The translations under genes and the position numbers were made by a program. The notes under the pieces were generated by a model. The model was not told the DNA's origin. It was given only the letters and a program-made list of their open reading frames with translations, and searched no databases. A DNA stretch of 64,000 nucleotides from Lactonifactor sp. BIOML-A5 (GTDB lineage Bacteria > Bacillota > Clostridia > Lachnospirales > Lachnospiraceae), in assembly GCF_009677585.1 (NCBI RefSeq), contig NZ_WKYV01000010.1, positions 1-64,000 of the forward strand. Reading direction: 5' to 3'. This document shows positions 8,756 through 16,752 of this stretch, one piece after another. Position 1 is the first letter of the stretch; the number at the start of each line of letters is the position of its first letter.

Positions 8756-9250
8756 CTAATTCTCATACAGCACAGACATCTTTTCCTTCACCTGATCCAC
8801 TGAGCTGTTAAATACTACCGCCAGTTCACCCAAGAGTATTTTTTCCACCCGTTTCAGGTTCTTATCATCATCTGCATTCAGTTTCTTACCTATCGCTAAT
8901 CTTCTGTGTTCTTCCTGCTTAATTCCTTTGAGCATACGAAAACAGCCGCCGCACTCGCTGCTTTTCAGAACACCCTGATACTCTCTGTCTCTGGCTCTGC
9001 TGTCCTTATCATATAAACTGTCCAGATCCCTAAGTTCAGACAAATAACTCTCAGCTTTTTGTCTGCTGATCAGGTTACGCATAGAAATCTTATTGCTGGA
9101 TGTTTTCACATAGATCGTGCTGCCGTCACTGCAGGCCGGCTCCAGACTATAATATTTCTCATTGGAATCCAGAAAGTCCAACTGGCCGATACTGGCAATC
9201 CTATATACGCCTCTGTCTCCATATACTACAAAATCATTGACTTTAAACAA
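8756..9250 (-). CDS. CarD-like transcription regulator
   Basis: 164 residues. The N-terminus (MFKVNDFVVYGDRGVYRI) is the Tudor-like RNA-polymerase interaction domain of the CarD/CdnL/TRCF family, followed by a helical C-terminal region. Family members bind the RNAP beta subunit and modulate promoter opening. I place the start at TTG 9250, which follows AAGGTG at a proper distance and gives the canonical family N-terminus; a GTG at 9259 overlaps that ribosome site. An extended -10 promoter (TGTTATAAT, 9342-9347 for the hexamer) lies upstream. A CGGCGCF-like cysteine cluster (SECGGCF) near residue 105 is a small oddity. Confidence 0.8.
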   Translation of the reverse strand: MFKVNDFVVYGDRGVYRIASIGQLDFLDSNEKYYSLEPACSDGSTIYVKTSSNKISMRNLISRQKAESYLSELRDLDSLYDKDSRARDREYQGVLKSSECGGCFRMLKGIKQEEHRRLAIGKKLNADDDKNLKRVEKILLGELAVVFNSSVDQVKEKMSVLYEN

Positions 9251-9341
9251 TATAAACACCTTGCTTTCTTAAAAGTCCCAAAAAGGGAAAAACTGTTTTC
9301 ATAAGCATTGCAATGCTATCAAAACAGCCGGTTACTTTATC

Positions 9342-9347
9342 ATTATA
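9342..9347 (-). promoter_or_regulatory. Extended -10 promoter of the CarD-like gene
   Basis: On the minus strand TG-T-TATAAT is an extended -10 box. A weak -35-like hexamer lies 17 bases upstream. A 14-bp palindrome AGCATTGCAATGCT (9304-9317) lies in the transcribed leader. Confidence 0.45.
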
Positions 9348-9448
9348 ACACATTTTTTCAGAAATTTCTATCAAAATGTTCATCAGCCGGAACAGCGGGC
9401 GGAAACGGCAGCATACCCGCACTGTAAAAAGGATATTGATTCCACATT

Positions 9449-9477
9449 TTGACAAATTCCCCGTAATACGGTAAAGT
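9449..9477 (+). promoter_or_regulatory. Sigma-A promoter of the zinc-ribbon gene
   Basis: TTGACA (9449-9454), a 17-base spacer, then TAAAGT (9472-9477), about 40 bases upstream of the ATG at 9516, which follows a GAGGA ribosome site. The good promoter suggests the frameshift in the gene is recent or an error. Confidence 0.65.
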
Positions 9478-9515
9478 TTTATAGTAAGAAAATCCGTAAC
9501 AGAAGAGGACATCCT

Positions 9516-11278
9516 ATGAAAGCAAAAATCACGTTTCAGGACTGGTGTGTCAGGAACCAGGAGCAGCAGCTTCTCCAGTTCTACCAGCTGGGCGGCAACC
9601 CCATACCGGCGGATCAGCTGGGAAGCTCCGCGGGAAAGGACATCACACTGCAGTGTCCGGTATGCAGCCTGCAGTGGCACACCACACCCAACCATCTCAC
9701 ACGCCCGGGCGAAAATATGACTGCCCCTACTGCAGCCACAGAAAGGCCAGCAGCTTTTATAACCTGGCAGAAGCCTTTCCCGAGCTTCTCCGGTATTGGG
9801 ACGAATCCCGCAACACAGAGCCTCCCACGCTCTACACCCCCAAAAGCCATGCATCGGTCCACTGGCGCTGCAGAAAAGGGCATACCTGGACCAACATAAT
9901 CAAGGAACAGGTCCGATCCGCAGAACGATGCCGGAAAAATGGCGGAGAAATCTGCCCTTACTGCAGCGGCCAGCGGGTCTGCCCCACCTACAATCTGGAA
10001 ATCCTGTATCCTGACGTTGCCTTCCAGTGGAATTATGTGAAAAATGAGGGAAAAAAGCCATCTGACTTCCATCCCTTCAGCCAGGAAAAAGTATGGTGGA
10101 CCTGCGAGTTTAACCCCTCCCACATCTGGACAGATAAAATCAGCAACCGGACAGCGCTTCTTCGGGGATGTCCCCAGTGTTCCAGGCAGTTCCGCATTTC
10201 ATATGCCTCAAGAGCCATCTTCTACTATCTGTCCCAAATATTTCCCGGCTGTGCCTGTGAGGTTCCGTTCCGCGACAGGTATATTCTGGACCTGCTGCTG
10301 CCGGAAGAAAAAATTGTGATAGAGCATGACGGTTACTACTTTCACAGTTCCGCCGCGGCAGAAGAAAGAGCACGGCGCAAGGATTTCCTTGTGAAAAAAG
10401 AAGGGTATCGCATGATACGGATACGGGACTCGAAAGAACTCACAGAGGGGATTCACTATGCCGATCATGTGATCACTTACCCCTGGAGCGAACAGGACGA
10501 TTATCTGGATCAGGGCATTTCCTATCTGCTTTCTCTTCTTACAGACATAGCCGTCACACCCAATCACAAGAAAGATCACTGGGAAATTGAGCGGAAATAC
10601 TATCACGAGAGAAAAAAGCGTTCCCTGGCTGTGCGATATCCCCAGCTGGCACGGGAGTGGAGCCAGCAAAACAAAGAAGATCCGGATACGGTGCCGGCGG
10701 GCAGCGGCAAAAAAGTATGGTGGAAATGTCCGGACTGCAAAAGAGAGTATGAGGCTTCTGTCATAAACCGGACACAGCACGGTTCCGGCTGCAGCTATTG
10801 TTCCAACTACAAGGTTTGTGATTCTAACAGCCTGGCCGCCCGGCGGCCTGAGATTGCCGGGGAATGGAACTATGAAAAGAACGGCAGCCTGACACCGGAA
10901 CAGGTTCTGCCGGGTACGGAAAAGAACGTATGGTGGAGATGTGCCCGGGGGCATGAGTGGCCTGCTATGATCTACAGCCGCACCGGCCCCCGAAAAAGCG
11001 GATGCCCTTACTGCAGCCACCGCAAAACCGCCCCTGAGACCTCACTGGCTTCCCTGAATCCGGATCTGGCCAGTCTGTGGGATACGGAAAAAAATCACGG
11101 CCTGACGCCTGAGGATGTCACCCTGAAATCCAACAAGCCTGTCTGGTGGAAATGTCCCCAGCACCATTCCTTTCTGCGCTCTCCCAACAGCCTGCAGAAA
11201 TGTCTTCCGGAAAACCGTTGCCCGGAGTGCAGGAAAAAGAACGGGCAGCCTTCCCGCCCCTACTTAACCAGCGGCTGA
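9516..11278 (+). pseudogene. Multi-zinc-ribbon protein with a nuclease-like core, frameshifted near residue 66
   Basis: The ATG at 9516 opens a frame giving MKAKITFQDWCVRNQEQQLL...CPVCSLQWHTTPNHL, then runs out of frame at an A4 run (9712-9715). One more base would join it to KYDCPYCSHRKASS and about 520 further residues ending at 11278. The restored protein has about six treble-clef/zinc-ribbon units (CxxC...CPYC pairs with W residues, DUF4379-like), interrupted by a central domain with YILDLLLPEEKIVIEHDGYY and RKDFLVKKEGYRMIRIRD. That pattern is like Vsr/DUF559 restriction-endonuclease folds. A nucleic-acid-binding nuclease role is inference. The long intact 3' part could still be translated from an internal start. 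Confidence 0.7.
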
Positions 11279-12090
11279 CAATCCGGACAGTAATACACAG
11301 ACCCGCCCATATAGCTTTCTTTCACAATCTGCCCTCCGCAGCAAGGACAGCCGCTGGTCTGCGTGTTTCTGGACATAACAGTGGCATACCCGCCGGTCTG
11401 TCCCAGCAGATTTTTCTCCGTATCCCGGCCTCCTTTCTCTGCCATCTCCCCCAAAATCTTTTTCACACTGGCAAGCAGTCCCAGCAGCTCCTCCCGGGAA
11501 AGTGTCACCAGCTTTCTCTTGGGGTGGATGCCTGCGTAAAACAGGATATCCTGAAGCGTGCCGTTTCCCAGCCCTAGGAACCTCTGCTGCGTAGCCAGAA
11601 AAGCCTTTGCACTGGTATTCGGCTTCACCGACTCAGTAAGCTTCAGAAAATATTCTTCCGTGAACCCCGGGTCAAGGGGCGTAATCCCGGCCCGGTTTTT
11701 CAGATAATATTCATTATCGAACTCTCCCTGATGGCAGGCAATCCCCCCGTACATGGCAACGGTAAATACAAGTGCGCTTCCGTCATCAAACGCGATCAGA
11801 AGCTGATATTTCTTCGGCGGTTTTTCCCCTTCCTCAAGAAGCCGTACATTGACCCCATCATTGAAATTGAGGTATAACCCTCCCTCAAATGTAATCTCAA
11901 CAAAGATTCCATAAGCATCCGCACGCTCCACTGATTTTCCTTTTAATAAACTGTCGTATGCATTCACATCCCCATGAAACCAGCAGAACTTATGCGGCGC
12001 GGACGGGGGACAGACAGCTGCTACAGTTTTGCCCAGTATATACTGATTCAGCATACTGGCATAGGTGATGGATTCCGGTAATTCTATCAT
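11260..12090 (-). CDS. MutM/Nei-family DNA glycosylase-like protein without the N-terminal proline
   Basis: 276 residues with the architecture of formamidopyrimidine-DNA glycosylases: N-terminal beta-sandwich, helix-two-turn-helix (FLGLGNGTLQDILFYAGIHPKRK, the usual NxYxxEILFxAxIxP region) and a C-terminal zinc finger (CPCC...CPDC). True MutM/Nei enzymes begin MPELPE, where the processed N-terminal proline is the nucleophile. Here the start reads MIELPES, so the nucleophile is isoleucine, and lysine/asparagine residues around the lesion site differ. It may have altered chemistry or only bind DNA. Its 3' end overlaps the convergent zinc-ribbon gene by 19 bases. Confidence 0.8.
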   Translation of the reverse strand: MIELPESITYASMLNQYILGKTVAAVCPPSAPHKFCWFHGDVNAYDSLLKGKSVERADAYGIFVEITFEGGLYLNFNDGVNVRLLEEGEKPPKKYQLLIAFDDGSALVFTVAMYGGIACHQGEFDNEYYLKNRAGITPLDPGFTEEYFLKLTESVKPNTSAKAFLATQQRFLGLGNGTLQDILFYAGIHPKRKLVTLSREELLGLLASVKKILGEMAEKGGRDTEKNLLGQTGGYATVMSRNTQTSGCPCCGGQIVKESYMGGSVYYCPDCQPLVK

Positions 12091-12184
12091 AACTTCTCTC
12101 TCCTTTATGTCTTTGATCCCATTTTAACATAGAAACCATGACAACTGTATGTACCCTTTACAGTTCCATGTAAGTTGTCTCAAA

Positions 12185-12547
12185 TTATTGCAAACGGCAA
12201 AGCATTATATATTCTTCCTCGTTTTCATCCATAATTACAAATCCCGTTTTCTGATACATTTTTACAGCATAATTTGCTTTTTGCACCGCAAGTGAGGCTT
12301 GTTTATACCCTCTGTCTTTCAGAATACGGAGCATTTCTCTCATCAAAGCAGTACCTATTCCCAATCCCCTATAATCTTTATACAAGGAAATGGCAAAGGA
12401 CGGAGTGTCGTTGTCTATATGTCCGTAATCATTCATAATGCGTACCCAAACTGCACCAACAGCCTTGTTATCAACTTCTGCAGCCAAGCCGATATCGTCG
12501 CGCAAGCTGTCTTCTCCCTCTGACATTGTTCTGATTCTATAGTCCAT
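12185..12547 (-). CDS. GNAT-family N-acetyltransferase
   Basis: 120 residues, a compact GCN5-related acetyltransferase. The acetyl-CoA pyrophosphate loop is DYRGLGIGTALMREML (Q/RxxGxG/A type), followed by ASLAVQKANYAVKMYQKTGF, the conserved motif B. The substrate cannot be predicted. ATG 12547 was chosen over an upstream in-frame start because AGGAGG lies five bases before it. It is transcribed toward the MutM-like gene with a 94-base gap. Confidence 0.85.
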   Translation of the reverse strand: MDYRIRTMSEGEDSLRDDIGLAAEVDNKAVGAVWVRIMNDYGHIDNDTPSFAISLYKDYRGLGIGTALMREMLRILKDRGYKQASLAVQKANYAVKMYQKTGFVIMDENEEEYIMLCRLQ

Positions 12548-12726
12548 AGCTGCCTCCTGCAATACCAATTTGTTAATCTGATTCTTCTATTCTACCACAT
12601 ATCCGGGAGTGCAGAAATAATGCTTTTCACGCGGGATTTCCGTGGAAGTCTGTCCGCCCCTGCTTCTGGCCACGCCGGACGCCGGGAAAAAGAATACTCC
12701 CAGTCACACCTAAATAGCAGAATTAC

Positions 12727-12755
12727 TTGCTTATCCTCTAATAAAAAGGTAGAAT
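12727..12755 (+). promoter_or_regulatory. Promoter of the first LysR gene
   Basis: TTGCTT (12727-12732), a 17-base spacer and TAGAAT (12750-12755), about 80 bases before the ATG at 12835. Just downstream GTGTG-TCTCAG-GCACAC forms a small inverted repeat that could be an autoregulatory LysR site. Otherwise 12548-12834 holds no gene I can support. Confidence 0.5.
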
Positions 12756-12834
12756 GGATACATGTGTGTCTCAGGCACACCTTAAATATAAATAGAATAT
12801 GCCTGTCCCTCTAAAGGCGAACCGGAGAATACCA

Positions 12835-13758
12835 ATGGAGTTAAAATTTTTAAAATATTTTGTTGAGATAGCCGAACAAAAAAGCATGAGAAAAGCAGCT
12901 GACCGGCTCTATGTCACACAGCCTAACCTGACACGGGCCATGCAGAGCCTTGAGGACGAGATGGGCACTAAATTATTTGTCCGCACAAATCACGGAGTTA
13001 CTCTGACCACAATCGGGGAAAGTCTCTATTTTTATGCCCATTCCGTGATAAGCCAGATGAATGAAATAGAATCTTTGAAGATGAAAGATAAGGAATTTGA
13101 GCAGAATAAAATGGCTGTTTCTGTTGGAAACATCGTATTAAAGGATGAAATAATGCTGCATTTTTATCAGAATCTGCAGACCAGACATGCAAATATATCC
13201 ATACATGAGACATCCGTAGAACGAGTCCTGGAGCATGTAGCCGGCCTGACGTCAGAGGTGGGGATAATCGTTGTGAATACCAAGCAGCTGGCAATACTAA
13301 AGAAAATCTGCGATATCAAAGAACTGGAGCTGCATGAAATTGCCTCCAGCCCTTACTACGTTCACGTAGGGACGCAAAACCCTTTTTATCAGGCAGCACA
13401 TATGAATCCAAAAGATCTTCTCCCCTTTACCTATGTACATCTGCCGGCTGACTACTTTGCTAATATTAATCAGCTTATCTCGCTGGGTGAGATTCGATTA
13501 AGTGATTTTGAAAAAACAATTGTAATTAATAATTATCACGGAATTGTCAATCTAATTAAACGCACAGACGCCTTTATCTTCGGTGGAAAGTGGCAGATCG
13601 AAGAGCTTGGGAAAGGTCATATCGCCAGTATCCTTCTGGATTACTGCGAAGATTTGGAAAAGAAGCTTCTCTGGGTGAAGCGAAAAAAAGAAATTTTGTC
13701 AAAACAGGCGGAAGAATTCCTGGAGATCATTCAGGATAATTACGGCGATACTCCTTAG
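12835..13758 (+). CDS. LysR-family transcription regulator
   Basis: 307 residues. The N-terminal winged HTH (MELKFLKYFVEIAEQKSMRK, AADRLYVTQPNLTRAMQSLE) is canonical LysR; the rest is a periplasmic-binding-like effector domain that is fairly divergent. The ATG at 12835 follows CGGAGA and matches the conserved N-terminus; the longer frame from 12799 adds 12 unlikely residues. No metabolic gene is adjacent in divergent orientation, so its targets are unclear; the TasA-SipW pair downstream on the same strand is one candidate. Confidence 0.85.
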   Translation: MELKFLKYFVEIAEQKSMRKAADRLYVTQPNLTRAMQSLEDEMGTKLFVRTNHGVTLTTIGESLYFYAHSVISQMNEIESLKMKDKEFEQNKMAVSVGNIVLKDEIMLHFYQNLQTRHANISIHETSVERVLEHVAGLTSEVGIIVVNTKQLAILKKICDIKELELHEIASSPYYVHVGTQNPFYQAAHMNPKDLLPFTYVHLPADYFANINQLISLGEIRLSDFEKTIVINNYHGIVNLIKRTDAFIFGGKWQIEELGKGHIASILLDYCEDLEKKLLWVKRKKEILSKQAEEFLEIIQDNYGDTP

Positions 13759-13874
13759 GGATCCGCGATAACCCCCATTTATCGCTGAGGCATGAGAAAC
13801 AAGCATTAGTCAAGACTAAATTCCTCCAGTATAATGAAGACAGATTAAAAAAAGAATGTCTAGGAGGACTACAT

Positions 13875-14429
13875 ATGTTTAAAAAATTAGGAAAAAAACA
13901 GTTATTAGGTATTTTAACAGCTGCGGCAATTGTTGTAACGACAGTTGGATCTTTCGCAGTGTGGGATACTCTCAGCGCATCGAAGAATGCCAGTTTAACA
14001 TTAGATAAGCCTGTTACCGTAACAGCAGGTGCGGAAGATGTTACATTTACGGCCGGAGCCCGTACGTTGGAAACTGCCAATACCTATACGGCAGACAATT
14101 TAAAATTTGATGTCAGCATGGGAGACAACGCAGTCACAAATCCGCAATTAGCATTAGAAACAAAAGTCATAATAGAAGAGAATTCCACAAAAACGGACGT
14201 TACAGATGCATTTACAATCAGCTTAAAGAAGGCCAATACAGAATTAACAGGCGGAGTTGATACAACTGTCAAAGATGGTGAAAACCTTTATACAGTGGTA
14301 CTTACTCCAAATGAGCCAAGTGAACCAAATAGTAACCCAAATTATACAAAGGTACTGGAAGCAGCAACTGCTGGCACGGCATTAAAGGTTGAAGTAACCG
14401 GAACATTAAGCGCGGGATCTGGAGAGTAA
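13875..14429 (+). CDS. TasA/camelysin-like secreted fibre protein
   Basis: 184 residues. A signal sequence (KKQLLGILTAAAIVVTTVGS) is followed by FAVWDTLSASKNASLTLD, the signature start of TasA/camelysin (CalY, M73-like) proteins whose leader is removed by SipW. The mature part is a beta-rich Ala/Thr domain without cysteine, as expected for a protein that forms amyloid-like surface fibres. A good AGGAGG (about 13861-13867) precedes the ATG. It is followed by a terminator and then the SipW-type peptidase, so the substrate probably outweighs the processing enzyme in expression. Confidence 0.82.
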   Translation: MFKKLGKKQLLGILTAAAIVVTTVGSFAVWDTLSASKNASLTLDKPVTVTAGAEDVTFTAGARTLETANTYTADNLKFDVSMGDNAVTNPQLALETKVIIEENSTKTDVTDAFTISLKKANTELTGGVDTTVKDGENLYTVVLTPNEPSEPNSNPNYTKVLEAATAGTALKVEVTGTLSAGSGE

Positions 14430-14461
14430 ACAATCCCTTAATTAGCTTATATACATAGAGA

Positions 14462-14490
14462 AATACCATCTGATGATGGTATTTTTTCTT
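14462..14490 (+). terminator. Intrinsic terminator between tasA-like and sipW-like genes
   Basis: Stem AATACCATC-TGAT-GATGGTATT followed by TTTTTCTTT. It would end most TasA-like transcripts and allow low read-through into the peptidase gene. Confidence 0.8.
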
Positions 14491-14538
14491 TCAACCACGT
14501 AATACAATGCAGACAGTGCATTCATTAGGAGATCTGAC

Positions 14539-15135
14539 ATGAAAAAGGCCCTCAAGCACATATGGAATACTGCATTCGGCATCATTGCCGTTCTGCTCAT
14601 CCTCTACATAGTGGGAATGCACTTTTTCCCAGACCAATTAAAAGATTTTGTCGGCTACCAGACCTTTGTGGTTCTCACCGACAGTATGGAACCCACTATA
14701 CCCGTGGGTTCCCTGGTTTTGGATAAAACAATTGATAAGGATCAGGAGATCTCTCCGGATACCATTATCTCCTTTCATGTCAACCGACTGGGCAAGGACG
14801 CTGTGTTCACCCACTATTTTAAGAAAAAGGAAGTAGACGACACCGGCAGAGAGCGGTACTACACCCAGGCGGAGAACGCTGACCGCTATGACGACTACGC
14901 TACCTACCGGGAAGATCTCCTGGGCACCTATGTGTTCCATATCCCCTACGCGGGCAGGTATGTCCAGTTTCTGCAAAGCCCCTTTGCATTGCTGGAGCTT
15001 GGACTTATCATGATTATCTCCATCATCTACCATATCCTGTGGGCAAAGTTTGATCGGGAAGAGAAGGCAGCCCAGTGCGCAGAGTCCCAGGAACAGGAAA
15101 TCACTGAAAAGACCGATAACAAGAGAGTCTCGTAG
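14539..15135 (+). CDS. SipW-type signal peptidase I
   Basis: 198 residues. An N-terminal membrane helix (12-30) is followed by the S26 catalytic serine S49 in LTDSMEPTIPVGSLV. The second catalytic residue is histidine H92 (VFTHYFKK) rather than lysine, which defines the ER/SipW (S26B) class. A second helix near 150-170 anchors the C-terminus. SipW enzymes cleave leaders of TasA-type proteins, and the TasA-like gene directly upstream is the obvious substrate. A highly charged tail (EEKAAQCAESQEQEITEK) lies in the cytoplasm. Confidence 0.88.
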   Translation: MKKALKHIWNTAFGIIAVLLILYIVGMHFFPDQLKDFVGYQTFVVLTDSMEPTIPVGSLVLDKTIDKDQEISPDTIISFHVNRLGKDAVFTHYFKKKEVDDTGRERYYTQAENADRYDDYATYREDLLGTYVFHIPYAGRYVQFLQSPFALLELGLIMIISIIYHILWAKFDREEKAAQCAESQEQEITEKTDNKRVS

Positions 15136-15155
15136 TCTGCCCGCCCAATATGTAC

Positions 15156-15626
15156 CTATATCGCCTTCATACACTTTTGTGCAAGCTTCAGGCAAATCGG
15201 TTTTGTAAAAAAACTGACAAAATAGGCCACAATCCAAACAGGCACATAGCAGTCAAGAATGCCCGGTATCAAAGCCTGCAGCGGCGCATGACCAAACAGA
15301 CATACATTCACATAAGTCATGACAATAATCAGCGCCGTTGTATTAATGGTATTTACAATCAGGTTCACCAGTGCGTTATATTTCCAGCTTCCTTCTTTTG
15401 CGCCGCATGCGCTGGCAAACCGCATGCCCCAGGGTACGCTGGGAAAGATCAAACCAATGAAAAACCCCGTCACATATCCAATGGGAAGATTTAAAAAGAA
15501 AGATTTCCAGTCAAACGCCGGGGCTGCCCCGCTCCAAATGGCCAGCTGCTGCACAAACCAGCAGAAAACAATGGTCATAGGAATATTCATAAATAAATTA
15601 TTTACAACTTTTGTCGTCTTCGTCAT
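15156..15626 (-). CDS. Four-helix membrane protein (DUF2798-like)
   Basis: 156 residues with four hydrophobic helices in two similar halves (FMNIPMTIVFCWFV... and LVNLIVNTINTTALIIV...), each followed by a helix ending near a conserved proline. This resembles tandem DUF2798 domains, but I am not certain of the family. Function unknown; a small transporter or membrane stabiliser are possibilities. It overlaps by 4 bases the 3' end of the URO-D-like gene upstream, so the two are cotranscribed. Confidence 0.6.
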   Translation of the reverse strand: MTKTTKVVNNLFMNIPMTIVFCWFVQQLAIWSGAAPAFDWKSFFLNLPIGYVTGFFIGLIFPSVPWGMRFASACGAKEGSWKYNALVNLIVNTINTTALIIVMTYVNVCLFGHAPLQALIPGILDCYVPVWIVAYFVSFFTKPICLKLAQKCMKAI

Positions 15627-16591
15627 CCGTTACTCCTATATTTCTTCCATTCATCTTCTATGAACGCTAAACGATCATCTCCTACAAGTACGCTGTTTCC
15701 CCTCTCGTTAAACATCACCGGACATAATATAAAACCTGGATATCTACCATAGGTATCCATACAGCGTCTTGTTTCCGCTCTCACTGTCTCTTCTGTCGCT
15801 GTGATAAAGCTCGGTTCTCCCTGGGAATCCCATCCCCCTTCCACAACAATACGCCCCTTATAATCCTGCAGTATTTTTTCAATATTATTAGAAATCTGCG
15901 CACTGTGCCAGGCCTGTACTCCTATATCAACGTAATCATTCAGAACGTCCTCGCATTTACCGCAGGTATGCATCTGAAAAATCAGGCCCCGGGAATGTAC
16001 ATACTCTACAATCCTTTTGTGAAATGGCTTTAACACCTTGCGGTAAGTATCCAGCGATATGAACAAAGAACTCGATGTGGCAATGTCTTCAAAATAAGTT
16101 ACCATATCCGGGTTATAGGCATCAATTGCCCTGCCCATATAATCAATCACATACTCCGTCAGGTATTCAAATAAATCCATGCATCGTTCCGGTTCACTGG
16201 CGATGGCAATCAGTCCCTCCATAAACCCCATAGTATTTACCAGACGCATAAATAATCCGTTCTGACAAAACAAAGTTCTGACCTTGTTAGAGGAATCTAT
16301 CATGCCATATTCCATTTCAGCAAAACGTTTAAAGTCATACACACTCAGGTCCGGACGTTTTATATACTTTTCCCACTCACAGATATCGTCAAAAAGGGTA
16401 AAGCCGGAAGCTACCATTGCGCCCTCCCTGCTCTCTACCCACGGAACGCCAAATAAATCCTTTCCTCCCTTCATCGGTCCGTCAAAATCTCCGGGGATCA
16501 TTCCAACCAGTTGAATTGCATCTGTTGACAGCGGCACGTATTCCGGCTTTCCCCAATGCAGCACTTCCAATGCGTTCTCTCTTGCAGTCAT
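15623..16591 (-). CDS. Uroporphyrinogen decarboxylase-family protein (methyltransferase-like)
   Basis: 322 residues with the URO-D TIM-barrel: MTARENALEVLHWGKPEYVP, a central GLIFQMHTCGKCEDVLNDYVDIGVQAWH block (the HxCG element that binds zinc in MtaA/MtbA-type enzymes) and VVEGGWDSQG. In anaerobes such proteins commonly transfer methyl groups to or from corrinoid proteins rather than making haem; no haem genes are near. ATG 16591 follows AAAGGAG; the upstream in-frame start at 16657 has no such site. Divergent from a PucR-type activator, which probably controls it in response to the substrate. Confidence 0.75.
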   Translation of the reverse strand: MTARENALEVLHWGKPEYVPLSTDAIQLVGMIPGDFDGPMKGGKDLFGVPWVESREGAMVASGFTLFDDICEWEKYIKRPDLSVYDFKRFAEMEYGMIDSSNKVRTLFCQNGLFMRLVNTMGFMEGLIAIASEPERCMDLFEYLTEYVIDYMGRAIDAYNPDMVTYFEDIATSSSLFISLDTYRKVLKPFHKRIVEYVHSRGLIFQMHTCGKCEDVLNDYVDIGVQAWHSAQISNNIEKILQDYKGRIVVEGGWDSQGEPSFITATEETVRAETRRCMDTYGRYPGFILCPVMFNERGNSVLVGDDRLAFIEDEWKKYRSNG

Positions 16592-16752
16592 ATTTCTGAC
16601 TCCTTTCATGCTTATTTTGTACCAATTATTGTTTTTAACAGTAACTTGATTACTCAAATTATATCAACTATAATGGTAGTATCCTACATTTAGAAAGCAC
16701 AAGATTCATTCTATAATTCGGCATTTTATACGAACTTTGGAAAGGAGCCCTT

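Noticed and set aside
10208..11020. 270-codon minus-strand frame
   Set aside because: Lies antisense within the zinc-ribbon gene, with no family features.
12620..12814. 64-codon frame before the first LysR gene
   Set aside because: No ribosome site; contains the likely LysR promoter.
14638..15237. 199-codon minus-strand frame opposite the signal peptidase
   Set aside because: Shadow frame; the plus strand has clear catalytic motifs.
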